Below, piece after piece: positions 41,709 to 50,221 of a stretch of DNA of 64,000 nt; within the stretch, counting starts at the first letter, position 1; every line of letters begins with the position of its first letter. The DNA is taken from assembly GCF_017811815.1 (NCBI RefSeq), contig NZ_JADKZI010000002.1:248001-312000 (forward strand), written 5' to 3'. The stretch is from Flavonifractor sp. AGMB03687 (GTDB lineage: Bacteria; Bacillota; Clostridia; Oscillospirales; Oscillospiraceae). A program made the position numbers and the translations under genes. The notes below the pieces were generated by a model. That model saw only the letters and a program-made list of their open reading frames with translations. It was not told the origin of the DNA and did no database searches.

Positions 41709-42887
41709 TCAGAAGTTGACCTCTTCACCGTAGTAGATGCAGGTGAAGAGCTTGGCCATGGTCTCGGGATCAATGGGACGGGGGTTGGAGCCGGTGCAGG
41801 CGTCGCCCACGGCGTTCTCCGCGATGGCAGCCAGCTTATCCTTGAACTCGTCCTCGATGATGCCGAAGTCCTTCAGGGTGTTGGGGATGCCCATGGCGTC
41901 GTTCATGGAGCGGATCTTGGCGCGCAGGCCCTCCACACACTCCTCCACGGTGCCGGTAATGCCCATGGTCTTCGCGATGTCGGCATAGCGCTCCGCCACG
42001 CCGGGCGCTTTCGCGTTGTAGGCGATGACGTAGGGCAGGTACATGGCGTTAGCCAGGCCATGGGTGATGTGGCCGGTGGAGAAGGCGGCGCCCGTCTTGT
42101 GGGCCATGGAGTGGACGATGCCCAGCAGGGCGTTGGAGAAGGCCATACCGGCCAGGCACTGGCCGTAGTGCATCTCCTCGCGGCAGGACATGTCGCCGTT
42201 GAAGGACTTGATCAGATCATTGTTCACGATGTCAATGGCCTTGAGAGCCAGAGGATCGGTAAACACGGTGTGCAGGGTGGACACATAGGCCTCGATGGCG
42301 TGGGTGAGGGCGTCCATACCGGTGTGAGCCACCAGCTTGGGAGGCATGGTCTCCGCCAGGGCGGGGTCGATGATGGCCACGTCAGGGGTGATGTTGAAGT
42401 CGGCCAGAGGATACTTGATGCCCTTCTGGTAGTCGGTGATAACGGAGAAGGCGGTGACCTCGGTGGCGGTGCCGGAGGTGGAGGGGATGGCGCAGAACTT
42501 GGCCTTCTGGCGCAGCTCGGGGAAGGAGAAGGGGGTGATCAGGTCCTCGAAAGTGGTCTCGGGGTACTCATAGAAGGCCCACATGGCCTTGGCGGCGTCG
42601 ATGGGGGAGCCGCCGCCCATGGAGATGATCCAGTCGGGCTGGAACTCACGCATCACCGCGGCGCCGCTCATGACGGTCTCCACGGAGGGATCGGGCTCCA
42701 CGTTCTCGATGAGCTTGGTCTCAATGCCGGCTTCCTTCAGATAAGCCACAGCCTTGTCCACGAAACCGAAGCGCTTCATGGAGCCGCCGCCCAGCACCAG
42801 CACAGCGCGGGTGCCCTTCAGATTCTTCAGGTTCTCCAGGGCGTCAGGACCATAGTAGATATCTCTGGGAAGAGTAAAACGGGACAT
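41709..42887 (-). CDS. Iron-containing alcohol dehydrogenase
   Basis: 392 residues of the group III Fe-dependent ADH family. NAD(P) domain with ISMGGGSPIDAAKAMW (GGGS-D-x-A-K) near residue 95, ready-substrate region IPSTSGTATEVTAF, and iron ligands in HTGMDALTHAIEAYVS, IVHSMAHKTGAAF and THGLANAMYLPYV (Asp plus three His). It could make ethanol or butanol from aldehydes with NADH, or oxidise another alcohol. ATG 42887 has GGAGGT seven bases upstream. A Rex-type operator lies in its leader, so expression is likely tied to the NADH/NAD+ ratio. Confidence 0.92.
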   Translation of the reverse strand: MSRFTLPRDIYYGPDALENLKNLKGTRAVLVLGGGSMKRFGFVDKAVAYLKEAGIETKLIENVEPDPSVETVMSGAAVMREFQPDWIISMGGGSPIDAAKAMWAFYEYPETTFEDLITPFSFPELRQKAKFCAIPSTSGTATEVTAFSVITDYQKGIKYPLADFNITPDVAIIDPALAETMPPKLVAHTGMDALTHAIEAYVSTLHTVFTDPLALKAIDIVNNDLIKSFNGDMSCREEMHYGQCLAGMAFSNALLGIVHSMAHKTGAAFSTGHITHGLANAMYLPYVIAYNAKAPGVAERYADIAKTMGITGTVEECVEGLRAKIRSMNDAMGIPNTLKDFGIIEDEFKDKLAAIAENAVGDACTGSNPRPIDPETMAKLFTCIYYGEEVNF

Positions 42888-42920
42888 GGTAAGTACCTCC
42901 GGATAATTCATAAATATTCA

Positions 42921-42940
42921 ATCGTTAAATGTTTAACGAT
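42921..42940 (-). promoter_or_regulatory. Rex-type redox operator in the ADH leader
   Basis: A perfect 20-bp palindrome ATCGTTAAA-TG-TTTAACGAT. Its core TCGTTAAATGTTTAACGA differs from the clostridial Rex box TTGTTAA-N4-TTAACAA by one base per arm. It lies at about +6 to +25 relative to the predicted transcription start, where a bound repressor blocks elongation or initiation. Confidence 0.72.
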
Positions 42941-42952
42941 CTGACGGCCCCT

Positions 42953-42981
42953 ATTATGGCATATTGTTAATTCTTTGTCAA
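42953..42981 (-). promoter_or_regulatory. Sigma-A promoter of the alcohol dehydrogenase gene
   Basis: On the minus strand a perfect TTGACA (42981-42976) and CATAAT (42958-42953), spacer 17. A further Rex half-site TTGTTAA (42964-42970) lies inside the spacer when read on the plus strand. Confidence 0.75.
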
Positions 42982-43078
42982 TCATCTCAAAAGAAACTAT
43001 GTGTTCCAAACTTTACGTTTTACCAAACAACAGAGAAAAGGCTATGTAGAGCGCACAGATGTGCGCCTAAGACAGCAC

Positions 43079-44437
43079 TCAGAGCACCAGAGTGCCGTTT
43101 TCGTCCTCCAGCAGCAGAAGGATGTGCTGCTGCTTGCCGGTGAGGGCGTTGACATAAATGAGCACATGGGTGCCGTTTTGGGCCTGACATTTGAACTCAT
43201 GGCACAGCACCTCGTCCTCGCCGCCGGTGGGGATGAGGGCCAGCTGATGGGAGAGAACGGTGAGGGAGTCGTCCACCAGAGCCTGGGCGGTCTGGGCGTC
43301 TACCGTGGGGGAGGGAAGGGACCGGCCGCCGTGGTGGGTGAGATAGCCTGCTGCCTCAAAGCCCACGATGTCCCCGGTGTCCAGGGCCACCGACACCTTC
43401 ACCAGGTCGGGATAGCAGTACACGCCGTCCTCCACCGGGGCGAAGTTCACCGACAGCACCCCGTCCTGCTCCATGAAATAGCTGGGGGCCATGTTGGCAT
43501 AGCCTTTTTCCGCCAGGAAAGCGGCCGCCTTCTCGCAGCCCTCCGCCCGGCTGAGCACCGGTTCTCCGGCGGTGCGGGAGGTAAAGAGCTCTAAAATCTG
43601 GCCTCCCTGGCAGGTGACCTGGACATAGAGCTGCCCGCCGTCCACCAGGGCGGTGAAGCCGTAGGAGGGCAGGTTCCCCTCCGACTTGGCGCTGAGGGTG
43701 AACACCTCGGGCCGCAGATCCAGGAGGGAAGCCGCCGCCTCCCGGGCCTCCTCCTCGGTTACCTGGGGCAGACCCTCCAGCATACGGGGGGCGCGGCCGT
43801 CCAGGTGCTCGGAGAAGGGGCCGTCGTAGATCAGGGTGGGCACCTCGGGGAAGTCGGACTCCACGCTCTGGAAGGCGGAGCCGCCGTTGACCTGATCGCT
43901 GCCATCCTCCGCTGCCAGCCGCTCACGGGCTTCCGCCAGATCCTCCGGGCGGATGGCCCCGGTGCTGAGCTGAGCCTGGAGGGTCTCCAGGGTGAGGGAG
44001 AGCTGGCCGGCGGCTTCCGATAGCTGACACAGGGTGTCCCGGTGGTCGTCGGTGCACACCAGCTCCGCCGTGGTCCCCTGGGCCAGGGCCATGGCGTAAT
44101 CCCCCGCCCGGGCCAGAAAGGCGGCGGTCTGCTCCAGTTCCACGTTGCCGTAGGGCAGTTCACCCAGAGCCGCCTGGGCGGCCTGGGCCTTGGAGTAGGC
44201 CTGGGCGCACAGGGAGGCGAACAGGGCAGGGGAGGTGGCGTGGCTCACCTTGGTGAGGGCCGTCTCCAGCTCCCCGGTGGCGGTGGTCAGCTCGGCAAAG
44301 GCGTGGAGGTAGTTGTTGTCCAGCAGCCGGCGGTACTGTCTGGCCTGGGCGTGGCCCTGAATGGCAAAGCCGGCGGTAACGGCGAAGGCCGCCGCCAAAA
44401 AGCTGACGGCCAGCACCCGCATCTTCTGTTTTGACAT
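43079..44437 (-). CDS. ypeB: Spore germination protein YpeB
   Basis: 452 residues. An N-terminal uncleaved signal anchor (about 6-28, VLAVSFLAAAFAVTAGFAI) is followed by the helical DNNYLHAFAELTTATGELETAL region typical of YpeB and, after residue 215, repeated PepSY-like domains (TEEEAREAAASLLDL, then SRAEGCEKAAAFLAEKGY and TVDAQTAQALVDDSLTVL). In Bacillus YpeB is made in the forespore and protects the cortex hydrolase SleB until germination. sleB normally precedes ypeB but is not here. The ribosome site AAGGGGG lies in the terminator hairpin of gltX, and a sigma-G-like promoter may sit inside it. Confidence 0.9.
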   Translation of the reverse strand: MSKQKMRVLAVSFLAAAFAVTAGFAIQGHAQARQYRRLLDNNYLHAFAELTTATGELETALTKVSHATSPALFASLCAQAYSKAQAAQAALGELPYGNVELEQTAAFLARAGDYAMALAQGTTAELVCTDDHRDTLCQLSEAAGQLSLTLETLQAQLSTGAIRPEDLAEARERLAAEDGSDQVNGGSAFQSVESDFPEVPTLIYDGPFSEHLDGRAPRMLEGLPQVTEEEAREAAASLLDLRPEVFTLSAKSEGNLPSYGFTALVDGGQLYVQVTCQGGQILELFTSRTAGEPVLSRAEGCEKAAAFLAEKGYANMAPSYFMEQDGVLSVNFAPVEDGVYCYPDLVKVSVALDTGDIVGFEAAGYLTHHGGRSLPSPTVDAQTAQALVDDSLTVLSHQLALIPTGGEDEVLCHEFKCQAQNGTHVLIYVNALTGKQQHILLLLEDENGTLVL

Positions 44438-44483
44438 AAAAAACGCCCCCTTTTACCGCTAGTATGGGTAAAAGGGGGCATGC
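44438..44483 (-). terminator. gltX terminator hairpin that also carries the ypeB ribosome site
   Basis: GCCCCCTTTTACC (44445-44457) and GGTAAAAGGGGGC (44467-44479) form a perfect 13-bp stem with a nine-base loop; on the minus strand a T6 tract follows and then the ypeB ATG. The AAGGGGG ribosome site is in the downstream arm. Confidence 0.85.
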
Positions 44484-44488
44484 TATGT
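44460..44488 (-). promoter_or_regulatory. Candidate sigma-G promoter of ypeB within the gltX terminator
   Basis: On the minus strand ACATA (44488-44484; 4 of 5 to GHATR) and CATACTA (44466-44460; full match to CATNHTA), spacer 17. Transcription would begin near 44453, inside the downstream hairpin arm. Confidence 0.45.
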
Positions 44489-44493
44489 GACAC

Positions 44494-45978
44494 TTATTTT
44501 GCCAGCTGAGCCATGCCCAGCTTGATGCGGCGGAGGGTCTCCTCCTTGCCCAGGATGTGGCACAGTTCCACCGCGCCGCCGGGGGTGACCGCCTTGCCGG
44601 ACAGGGCGGTGCGCACCGGCCACATGATGCGGCCGTTCTTCAGCTCCAGATTCTGGGCCAGGCCGATGAGGGCGTCGTGAATGGCGTCGTAGGTCCACTC
44701 AGGCAGGCTCTCCAGCACGGGCAGCACCTGCTCCAGGGCCTCCAGGGAGTTCTCCTCGTTGGTCTTCATCTTCTTGTGGCAGTACAGCTCGTTGGAGTAC
44801 TCGGGCAGCGCGTCGAAGAAGTCCACCTGGGGGGCGATGTCCAGCCAGGTGTCGCACCGGGGCTGCACCAGGGGAGCGATGAGCTTCAGGTCGATGCCGG
44901 GGGTCTTGACGGCCTCCTTCAGGTAGGGCTCGGCGCCCTCGTAGAAGGCCTCGGGGGAGAGAGCCCGCAGGTAGTTGGCATTGAAGTACTTCAGCTTCTC
45001 AATATCAAAGATGGCGGGGGACTTGGAGATGCCGCCGATGTCGAAGACGTCGGCCAGCTCGCTGAGGGTAAAGAACTCACGCTCGGCGTACTCGCCCTTG
45101 GGGGACCAGCCCAGCAGGGTGACATAATTCACAACCGCTTCGGACAGGTAGCCCATGGCGATCAGGTCCTCGTAGGAGGGGTCGCCCTTGCGCTTGGACA
45201 TCTTGTTGTGCTGATCCCGCATAACGGGGGAGCAGTGGATGTAGGTGGGCACCTCCCAGCCAAAGCCCTCGTAGAGCAGGTTGTACTTGGGGGCGGAGGA
45301 CAGGTACTCGGAGCCGCGGACCACGTGGGTGATGCCCATCAGGTGGTCGTCGATGACGTTGGCGAAGTTATAGGTGGGCAGACCGTCCCGTTTCATGAGC
45401 ACCTGGTCGTCCAGGGTCTTGTTCTCCACGGTGATGTCGCCGAAGACAGCGTCGGAGAAGGTGGTGGTGCCCTCAGCGGGGATGCGCTGGCGAATGACGT
45501 AGGGCTCGCCGGCGGCCACACGGGCCTTGGCTACCTCCGGGTCCAGATCCCGGCAGGGATCGGCGGCCCGGTCAAAGTCACCGGAGTCCTCCTCGGACTC
45601 GGTCTTCTCACAGAAGCAGTAGTAGGCGTGGCCCTTCTCCACCAGCAGCTCGGCAAACTTGCCGTACAGGTCCCGGCGCTGAGTCTGGATGTAGGGGCCC
45701 ACGGGGCCGCCCAGATCGGGACCCTCGTCCCAGGTCAGGCCGCACTTGCGCAGGGTGTTGTAGATGACCTCGGTGGCGCCTTCTACCAGACGGCCCTGGT
45801 CGGTGTCCTCAATGCGCAGGATGAACTTGCCGCCGTTGTGGCGGGCGATGAGCCAGGTGTACAGGGCGGTGCGCAGGTTGCCCACATGCATGTAGCCGGT
45901 GGGGGAGGGGGCAAAGCGGGTACGCACGCCGTCGTGGGGGATGCGCGCCTCCAGTTCCTCAAACCATTTCAGATCCAT
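44494..45978 (-). CDS. gltX: Glutamyl-tRNA synthetase
   Basis: 494 residues, class I aminoacyl-tRNA synthetase. HIGH-type signature is FAPSPTGYMHVGNLRTALY near residue 22, with DTDQGRLVEGA after it; the second signature MSKRKGDPS is near residue 255. A four-helix anticodon-binding region forms the last 150 residues. It charges tRNA-Glu and, in organisms with GatCAB, also tRNA-Gln. It has a strong promoter and a leader containing ACCCG/CGGGT, and ends in the terminator that overlaps the ypeB leader. Confidence 0.95.
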   Translation of the reverse strand: MDLKWFEELEARIPHDGVRTRFAPSPTGYMHVGNLRTALYTWLIARHNGGKFILRIEDTDQGRLVEGATEVIYNTLRKCGLTWDEGPDLGGPVGPYIQTQRRDLYGKFAELLVEKGHAYYCFCEKTESEEDSGDFDRAADPCRDLDPEVAKARVAAGEPYVIRQRIPAEGTTTFSDAVFGDITVENKTLDDQVLMKRDGLPTYNFANVIDDHLMGITHVVRGSEYLSSAPKYNLLYEGFGWEVPTYIHCSPVMRDQHNKMSKRKGDPSYEDLIAMGYLSEAVVNYVTLLGWSPKGEYAEREFFTLSELADVFDIGGISKSPAIFDIEKLKYFNANYLRALSPEAFYEGAEPYLKEAVKTPGIDLKLIAPLVQPRCDTWLDIAPQVDFFDALPEYSNELYCHKKMKTNEENSLEALEQVLPVLESLPEWTYDAIHDALIGLAQNLELKNGRIMWPVRTALSGKAVTPGGAVELCHILGKEETLRRIKLGMAQLAK

Positions 45979-46033
45979 ACAGATCCCTCCGTCAAAAAAA
46001 TACCCGGTGATCGGGTGTCAAATCGTAACCTTT

Positions 46034-46063
46034 ATTTTACCGTTTTGCCCTTAGAATTGTCAA
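46034..46063 (-). promoter_or_regulatory. Sigma-A promoter of gltX
   Basis: On the minus strand a perfect TTGACA (46063-46058) and TAAAAT (46039-46034), spacer 18. Confidence 0.7.
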
Positions 46064-46082
46064 TAGTGCAGCCCTCTTATTC

Positions 46083-46111
46083 TTGTCAACCGGCAGGAAT
46101 TGTGGTATTAT
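46083..46111 (+). promoter_or_regulatory. Sigma-A promoter of trpS
   Basis: TTGTCA (46083-46088) and TATTAT (46106-46111), spacer 17, with TGG extending the -10. It lies 45 bases before trpS and diverges from the gltX promoter. No T-box was recognised in the short leader. Confidence 0.68.
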
Positions 46112-46155
46112 ATCGTCAACTATGCGGAAATCTCTTACAAGGGTGTGAACTTGTT

Positions 46156-47157
46156 ATGGAAACCAATAAAAAAGTCATTTTCAGCGGCATCCAGCCCAGC
46201 GGCGCCCTCCATCTGGGCAACTATCTGGGTGCGCTGCGCAACTGGGTGGCCATGCAGGATGAGTACAACTGCGTCTACTGCGTGGTGGATGAGCACGCCA
46301 TCACCGTCCGTCAGGACCCCGCCGCCCTCCGCCGCCAGACCATTGAGCTCTTTGCCCAGCTGGTGGCCTGCGGTATCGACCCGGAGAAGTCTATCCTCTT
46401 CATCCAGTCCCATGTGCCCGCCCACGCGGAGCTGGCCTGGGTGCTCAACTGCTACACCATGTTCGGCGAGCTGTCCCGCATGACCCAGTTCAAGGACAAG
46501 TCCGCCCGCCACGCCGACAACGTCAACGCCGGTCTGTTCACCTATCCCTCCCTGATGGCGGCGGATATCGTGCTCTACCAGGCCGACCTAGTGCCGGTGG
46601 GCGAGGACCAGAAGCAGCACGTGGAGCTCACCCGCAACATCGTGCAGCGCTTCAACGGCGTGTACGGCGACGTGTTCACCATGCCCGAGGCCTATATCCC
46701 CAAGGTGGGCGCCCGGGTCATGAGCCTGAACCAGCCGGAGAACAAGATGAGCAAGTCCATCCCCGAGGGCTGCGTCTACCTGATGGACAGCCCCGATGAG
46801 ATCATGCGCAAGTTCAAGCGGGCCATCACCGACAGCGACACCGAGCGCTGCGTCCGCTACGACCGGGCCAACAAGCCCGGTGTGGCCACCCTCATGGACA
46901 TCTACGCCGCCGTCACCGGCAAGACCTACGAGCAGATTGAGGCGGAGTTTGAGGGCAAGGGCTACGGCGCCTTCAAGCCCACCGTGGGCGAGGCCGTGGT
47001 GGAGCTGCTCCGTCCCATCCGGGAGGAGACCACCCGCCTGCTGGGCGACAAGGCCTATCTGGAGGGCCTCTACCGCGCCGGTGCCGAGAAGGCCAACGCG
47101 GTGGCCCAGCGGACCCTGCGCAAGGTCCATAAAAAAGTGGGCTTCATCCCCCGCTGA
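46156..47157 (+). CDS. trpS: Tryptophanyl-tRNA synthetase
   Basis: 333 residues, class I synthetase. HIGH-like motif FSGIQPSGALHLGNYLGAL at 9-27, tryptophan-pocket GELSRMTQFKDKS, and KMSKS motif NKMSKSIPEG near residue 198. It charges tRNA-Trp. ATG 46156 is used (METNKKVIFSG); an open frame extends far upstream through the antisense of gltX but has no ribosome site or family similarity. It leads an operon with the TagO-like transferase and mnaA, 21 bases apart. Confidence 0.95.
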   Translation: METNKKVIFSGIQPSGALHLGNYLGALRNWVAMQDEYNCVYCVVDEHAITVRQDPAALRRQTIELFAQLVACGIDPEKSILFIQSHVPAHAELAWVLNCYTMFGELSRMTQFKDKSARHADNVNAGLFTYPSLMAADIVLYQADLVPVGEDQKQHVELTRNIVQRFNGVYGDVFTMPEAYIPKVGARVMSLNQPENKMSKSIPEGCVYLMDSPDEIMRKFKRAITDSDTERCVRYDRANKPGVATLMDIYAAVTGKTYEQIEAEFEGKGYGAFKPTVGEAVVELLRPIREETTRLLGDKAYLEGLYRAGAEKANAVAQRTLRKVHKKVGFIPR

Positions 47158-47178
47158 TACAAAAGGAGCATCTTTCCT

Positions 47179-48276
47179 ATGCCGATCAATTCCGAGCTCC
47201 CCCTGATGGGGATCGTGGCGGCCGCGCTGGTGGTGGCCCTGCTGGTGGCCCTGGTGGCCACCCCTGTGGTCAAGAGCCTGGCCTTCAAAATGGGTGCGGT
47301 GGACGTGCCCAAGGACAACCGCCGTATGCATGACCATCCCATTCCCCGGATGGGCGGCCTTGCCATTTTTCTGGGCTTCCTGCTCAGCGTGCTCCTCTTC
47401 CTGGATCTGGACGAGCAGCTGCGGGGCATGCTGCTGGGCGCCACCATCATTGTGGTGCTGGGCATCTTTGACGATATCTACAGCCTGGGCGCCAAGCTGA
47501 AGTTTTTGATCCAGATCGGAGCCGCCCTGGTGGCGGTGCTCTCCGGCAACGTCATCGAGACCCTGTCCAACCCCAATGTCTTTTCTTCCGACCTGTACTG
47601 GGACCTGGGCTGGCTGTCCATCCCGGTGACTGTGCTGTGGATCGTGGCCATCACCAACGCCGTCAACCTGATCGACGGCCTGGACGGCCTGGCCTGCGGC
47701 GTATCCACCATCAGCTCCATGACCCTGCTGGTCATCGCCCTGGTGGTGAGCGAGGGCAACGTGGCCATCCTCATGGCCGCCCTGGCCGGCGGCTGTATCG
47801 GCTTTTTGCCTTACAACATGAACCCGGCCAAGATCTTCATGGGGGACACGGGCTCCACCTTCCTGGGCTATATCCTGGCGGTGGTGTCGGTGCAGGGCCT
47901 CTTCAAGTTCTACACCATCATCTCCTTTGCCGTGCCCTTCCTGATGCTGGGCCTGCCCATCTTTGATACCGCCTTTGCCTTCATCCGCCGTATCGCCCAC
48001 GGCCAGAGCCCCATGCACGCCGACCGCAGCCATGTGCATCACCGGCTCATTGACATGGGCTTCAACCAGAAGCAGGCGGTGGCGGTGCTCTATATCATCA
48101 GCGCCATCCTGGGTCTGTCCGCCGTGGTGCTCACCACCAGCGGCCCGGTGAAGGCCATGCTGCTGATGATGGCTCTGTGCTTTGCTGGGGCCATTGCCGG
48201 GCATATCTTCCTGAGCAACAACCGTAAGGAACAGGAGCAGGAACAGGAAAAGGGGCAGGAGGAAGAAGAGAAATGA
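47179..48276 (+). CDS. tagO: Undecaprenyl-phosphate GlcNAc-1-phosphate transferase (TagO/WecA family)
   Basis: 365 residues, about 11 transmembrane helices. Motifs of this MraY-superfamily branch: DNRRMHDHPIPRMGGLAIFL near 50, GIFDDIYSLGAKLKF (DD) near 95, AVNLIDGLDGLACG near 160, GDTGSTFLGYI near 220, and HADRSHVHHRLIDMGF near 275, the H-x3-HH-R motif of WecA/TagO rather than MraY. It starts lipid-linked wall polymer synthesis by moving GlcNAc-1-P to undecaprenyl phosphate. It overlaps mnaA by four bases. The C-terminal tail is a run of Glu, Gln and Lys. Confidence 0.92.
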   Translation: MPINSELPLMGIVAAALVVALLVALVATPVVKSLAFKMGAVDVPKDNRRMHDHPIPRMGGLAIFLGFLLSVLLFLDLDEQLRGMLLGATIIVVLGIFDDIYSLGAKLKFLIQIGAALVAVLSGNVIETLSNPNVFSSDLYWDLGWLSIPVTVLWIVAITNAVNLIDGLDGLACGVSTISSMTLLVIALVVSEGNVAILMAALAGGCIGFLPYNMNPAKIFMGDTGSTFLGYILAVVSVQGLFKFYTIISFAVPFLMLGLPIFDTAFAFIRRIAHGQSPMHADRSHVHHRLIDMGFNQKQAVAVLYIISAILGLSAVVLTTSGPVKAMLLMMALCFAGAIAGHIFLSNNRKEQEQEQEKGQEEEEK

Positions 48277-49421
48277 AACAGATTCGTGTTATGACCATTT
48301 TCGGCACCCGGCCGGAGGCCATCAAGATGGCCCCCTTGGTGCAGGAGCTTCAGAGTCGGCCCAACATCACCTCTATCTGCTGTGTTACCGCGCAGCACCG
48401 CCAGATGCTGGACTCGGTGCTGGACATTTTCGGACTCAAGCCGGAGTATGACCTGAACATCATGGAGCCCCGGCAGACCTTGTCCACCATCACCACCAAG
48501 TGCCTGCTGGGCATGGAGGGGGTGCTGGAGGAGGCAAAGCCCGACCTGGTGCTGGTCCATGGTGACACCTCCACCACCTTTGCCGGTGCTCTGGCCGCCT
48601 TCTACCATCAGGTCAAGGTGGGCCATGTGGAGGCCGGTCTGCGGACCTGGGACAAGTACTCCCCCTTCCCGGAGGAGATGAACCGCAAGCTGGTGGGCGA
48701 CATTGCCGACCTGCATTTCTGTCCCACTCCCGCCAACGTGACCAACCTGGCCCGGGAGGACATCACCGACGGGGTGTTTATCACCGGCAATACCGTCATT
48801 GACGCCCTCAAGACAACGGTTGTAAAGGATTATCACTTTGCGACGGAACTGCTCAACAAGCTGGACTATGAACATAAGAAGGTCATCCTGGTCACCTGCC
48901 ACCGGCGGGAGAATTACGGCCAGCCCATGGCCAACATCATGACCGCCCTCCGCCGGGTGGCCGAGACCTTTGAGGACGTGGAGCTGGTGTACCCGGTCCA
49001 CCTGTCTCCCGTGGTGCGGGAGGCGGCGGACAAGTATCTGTCCGGCCACGATCGCATCCATCTCATCGATCCTTTGGACGTGGAGGAGATGCACAACCTG
49101 ATGGCCCGGTCCTATCTGGTGATGACCGACTCCGGCGGCCTGCAGGAGGAGGCTCCCGCTCTGGGACGGCCTGTGCTTGTCCTGCGCCGGGAGACCGAGC
49201 GGCCCGAGGCTGTGGAGGCGGGCACCGTGAAGATCGCGGGTACCGAGGAGGAGACCATCTTCCAGATGGCCTCCCAGCTGCTCACCGACGAGAAGGCCTA
49301 CCACGCCATGGCCCACGCGGTCAACCCCTACGGCGACGGCTTCGCCTGCAGACGCATCGCCGACGCCATTGAGTGGCAGTTCGGCCTGCGGGAGGAGAAG
49401 CCAGAGGAATTTAAGGCCTGA
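48273..49421 (+). CDS. mnaA: UDP-N-acetylglucosamine 2-epimerase (non-hydrolysing)
   Basis: 382 residues of the GT-B fold epimerase: IFGTRPEAIKMAPLVQEL at 10-27, VLVHGDTSTTFAGALAAF, HVEAGLRTWDKYSPFPEEMNR, LVTCHRRENYGQPM and MTDSGGLQEEAPALGRPVLV. It interconverts UDP-GlcNAc and UDP-ManNAc. With TagO upstream (four-base overlap) it supplies ManNAc for a secondary cell-wall polymer, which could be the ligand for the SLH proteins encoded in this window; that last link is inference. Confidence 0.94.
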   Translation: MKQIRVMTIFGTRPEAIKMAPLVQELQSRPNITSICCVTAQHRQMLDSVLDIFGLKPEYDLNIMEPRQTLSTITTKCLLGMEGVLEEAKPDLVLVHGDTSTTFAGALAAFYHQVKVGHVEAGLRTWDKYSPFPEEMNRKLVGDIADLHFCPTPANVTNLAREDITDGVFITGNTVIDALKTTVVKDYHFATELLNKLDYEHKKVILVTCHRRENYGQPMANIMTALRRVAETFEDVELVYPVHLSPVVREAADKYLSGHDRIHLIDPLDVEEMHNLMARSYLVMTDSGGLQEEAPALGRPVLVLRRETERPEAVEAGTVKIAGTEEETIFQMASQLLTDEKAYHAMAHAVNPYGDGFACRRIADAIEWQFGLREEKPEEFKA

Positions 49422-49456
49422 GCTTGTCTCAAAAGCTGATATAAGGAGGGAAGGGC

Positions 49457-50221
49457 ATGGAACGGCGCAATCGGAATATTCTGGTGGTGCTCATCGGCAT
49501 CGTCATTGTGGTCGCCATGCTCTCCAGCTTCGGACTGGGGCTCTTTGCCCCCGATACCGCCAAGATCCAGCTCCCCACCCCCGGCGCCAGCCAGTCGCCG
49601 GAACCGGCGGGGAATGAGGACTATGTGCGGGTGGAGATCACCCCACAGACCGTCCAATATGTCATTGAACACACCCTCTCCCGGCCGGAGAGCTACGGCC
49701 GCACCGTCACCATTGAGGATTTCTGGGGCGAGGGTCAGAGCGGCGTCACCCGCGCCACCGTTTGGGTGGACGGCGGGTGGACCCATACCACTGCCACCCA
49801 GCCCGGCGGCACCGTCCGCCACTCCATCGTGGGGGACGACCAGTTCTGGCTGTGGTACGAGGGAAGCAGCCGGGTGCTCACCGGTTCGGCGGACGAGGAC
49901 TCCGCCGACCTGGAGGGCCAGCGCATCCCCACCTATGAGGACGTCCTCAAGCTGAAGGAGAGCGACATCGCCGCCGCAGGCTATGAGGACAAGGAAGGTG
50001 TGGCCTGCATCCATGTGGAAACCGTCCCCGACAGCCAGGGCTATGTAGAGAGCTACTGGATCTCGGTGGACAGCGGCCTGCTGGCCTGTGCCGAGACCAG
50101 CCTGGAAGGCCAGCTGGTCTACCGGATGAGCGCCTTTGCAGTGGAACGCCCGGTTCCGGCGGACGCCTCCTTTGCGCTGCCCGACGGCACGGTGCTCCAC
50201 ACCGTGGGGAGCGGCAGCTAA
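49457..50221 (+). CDS. Membrane-anchored extracytoplasmic protein of unknown function
   Basis: 254 residues. Basic N-terminus (MERRNRN) and one transmembrane helix at about 8-30, then a Pro/Ser linker (LPTPGASQSPEPAG). The outer part is rich in beta-prone stretches and aromatic residues (GVTRATVWVDGGWTHTTA, DDQFWLWYEGSSRVL, YVESYWISVDSGLLACAET), reminiscent of LolA/LppX-like or sigma-E-regulator MucB-like lipoprotein folds, but I do not recognise the family. AAGGAGGGAAGG precedes ATG 49457. It follows mnaA by 35 bases and its last four bases overlap the convergent gene at 50218. Confidence 0.7.
   Translation: MERRNRNILVVLIGIVIVVAMLSSFGLGLFAPDTAKIQLPTPGASQSPEPAGNEDYVRVEITPQTVQYVIEHTLSRPESYGRTVTIEDFWGEGQSGVTRATVWVDGGWTHTTATQPGGTVRHSIVGDDQFWLWYEGSSRVLTGSADEDSADLEGQRIPTYEDVLKLKESDIAAAGYEDKEGVACIHVETVPDSQGYVESYWISVDSGLLACAETSLEGQLVYRMSAFAVERPVPADASFALPDGTVLHTVGSGS

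Noticed and set aside
44557-46155. Long upstream in-frame extension of trpS through the gltX region
   Set aside because: The extension is antisense to gltX and has no family similarity; the ATG at 46156 gives the normal TrpS N-terminus and follows a good promoter.
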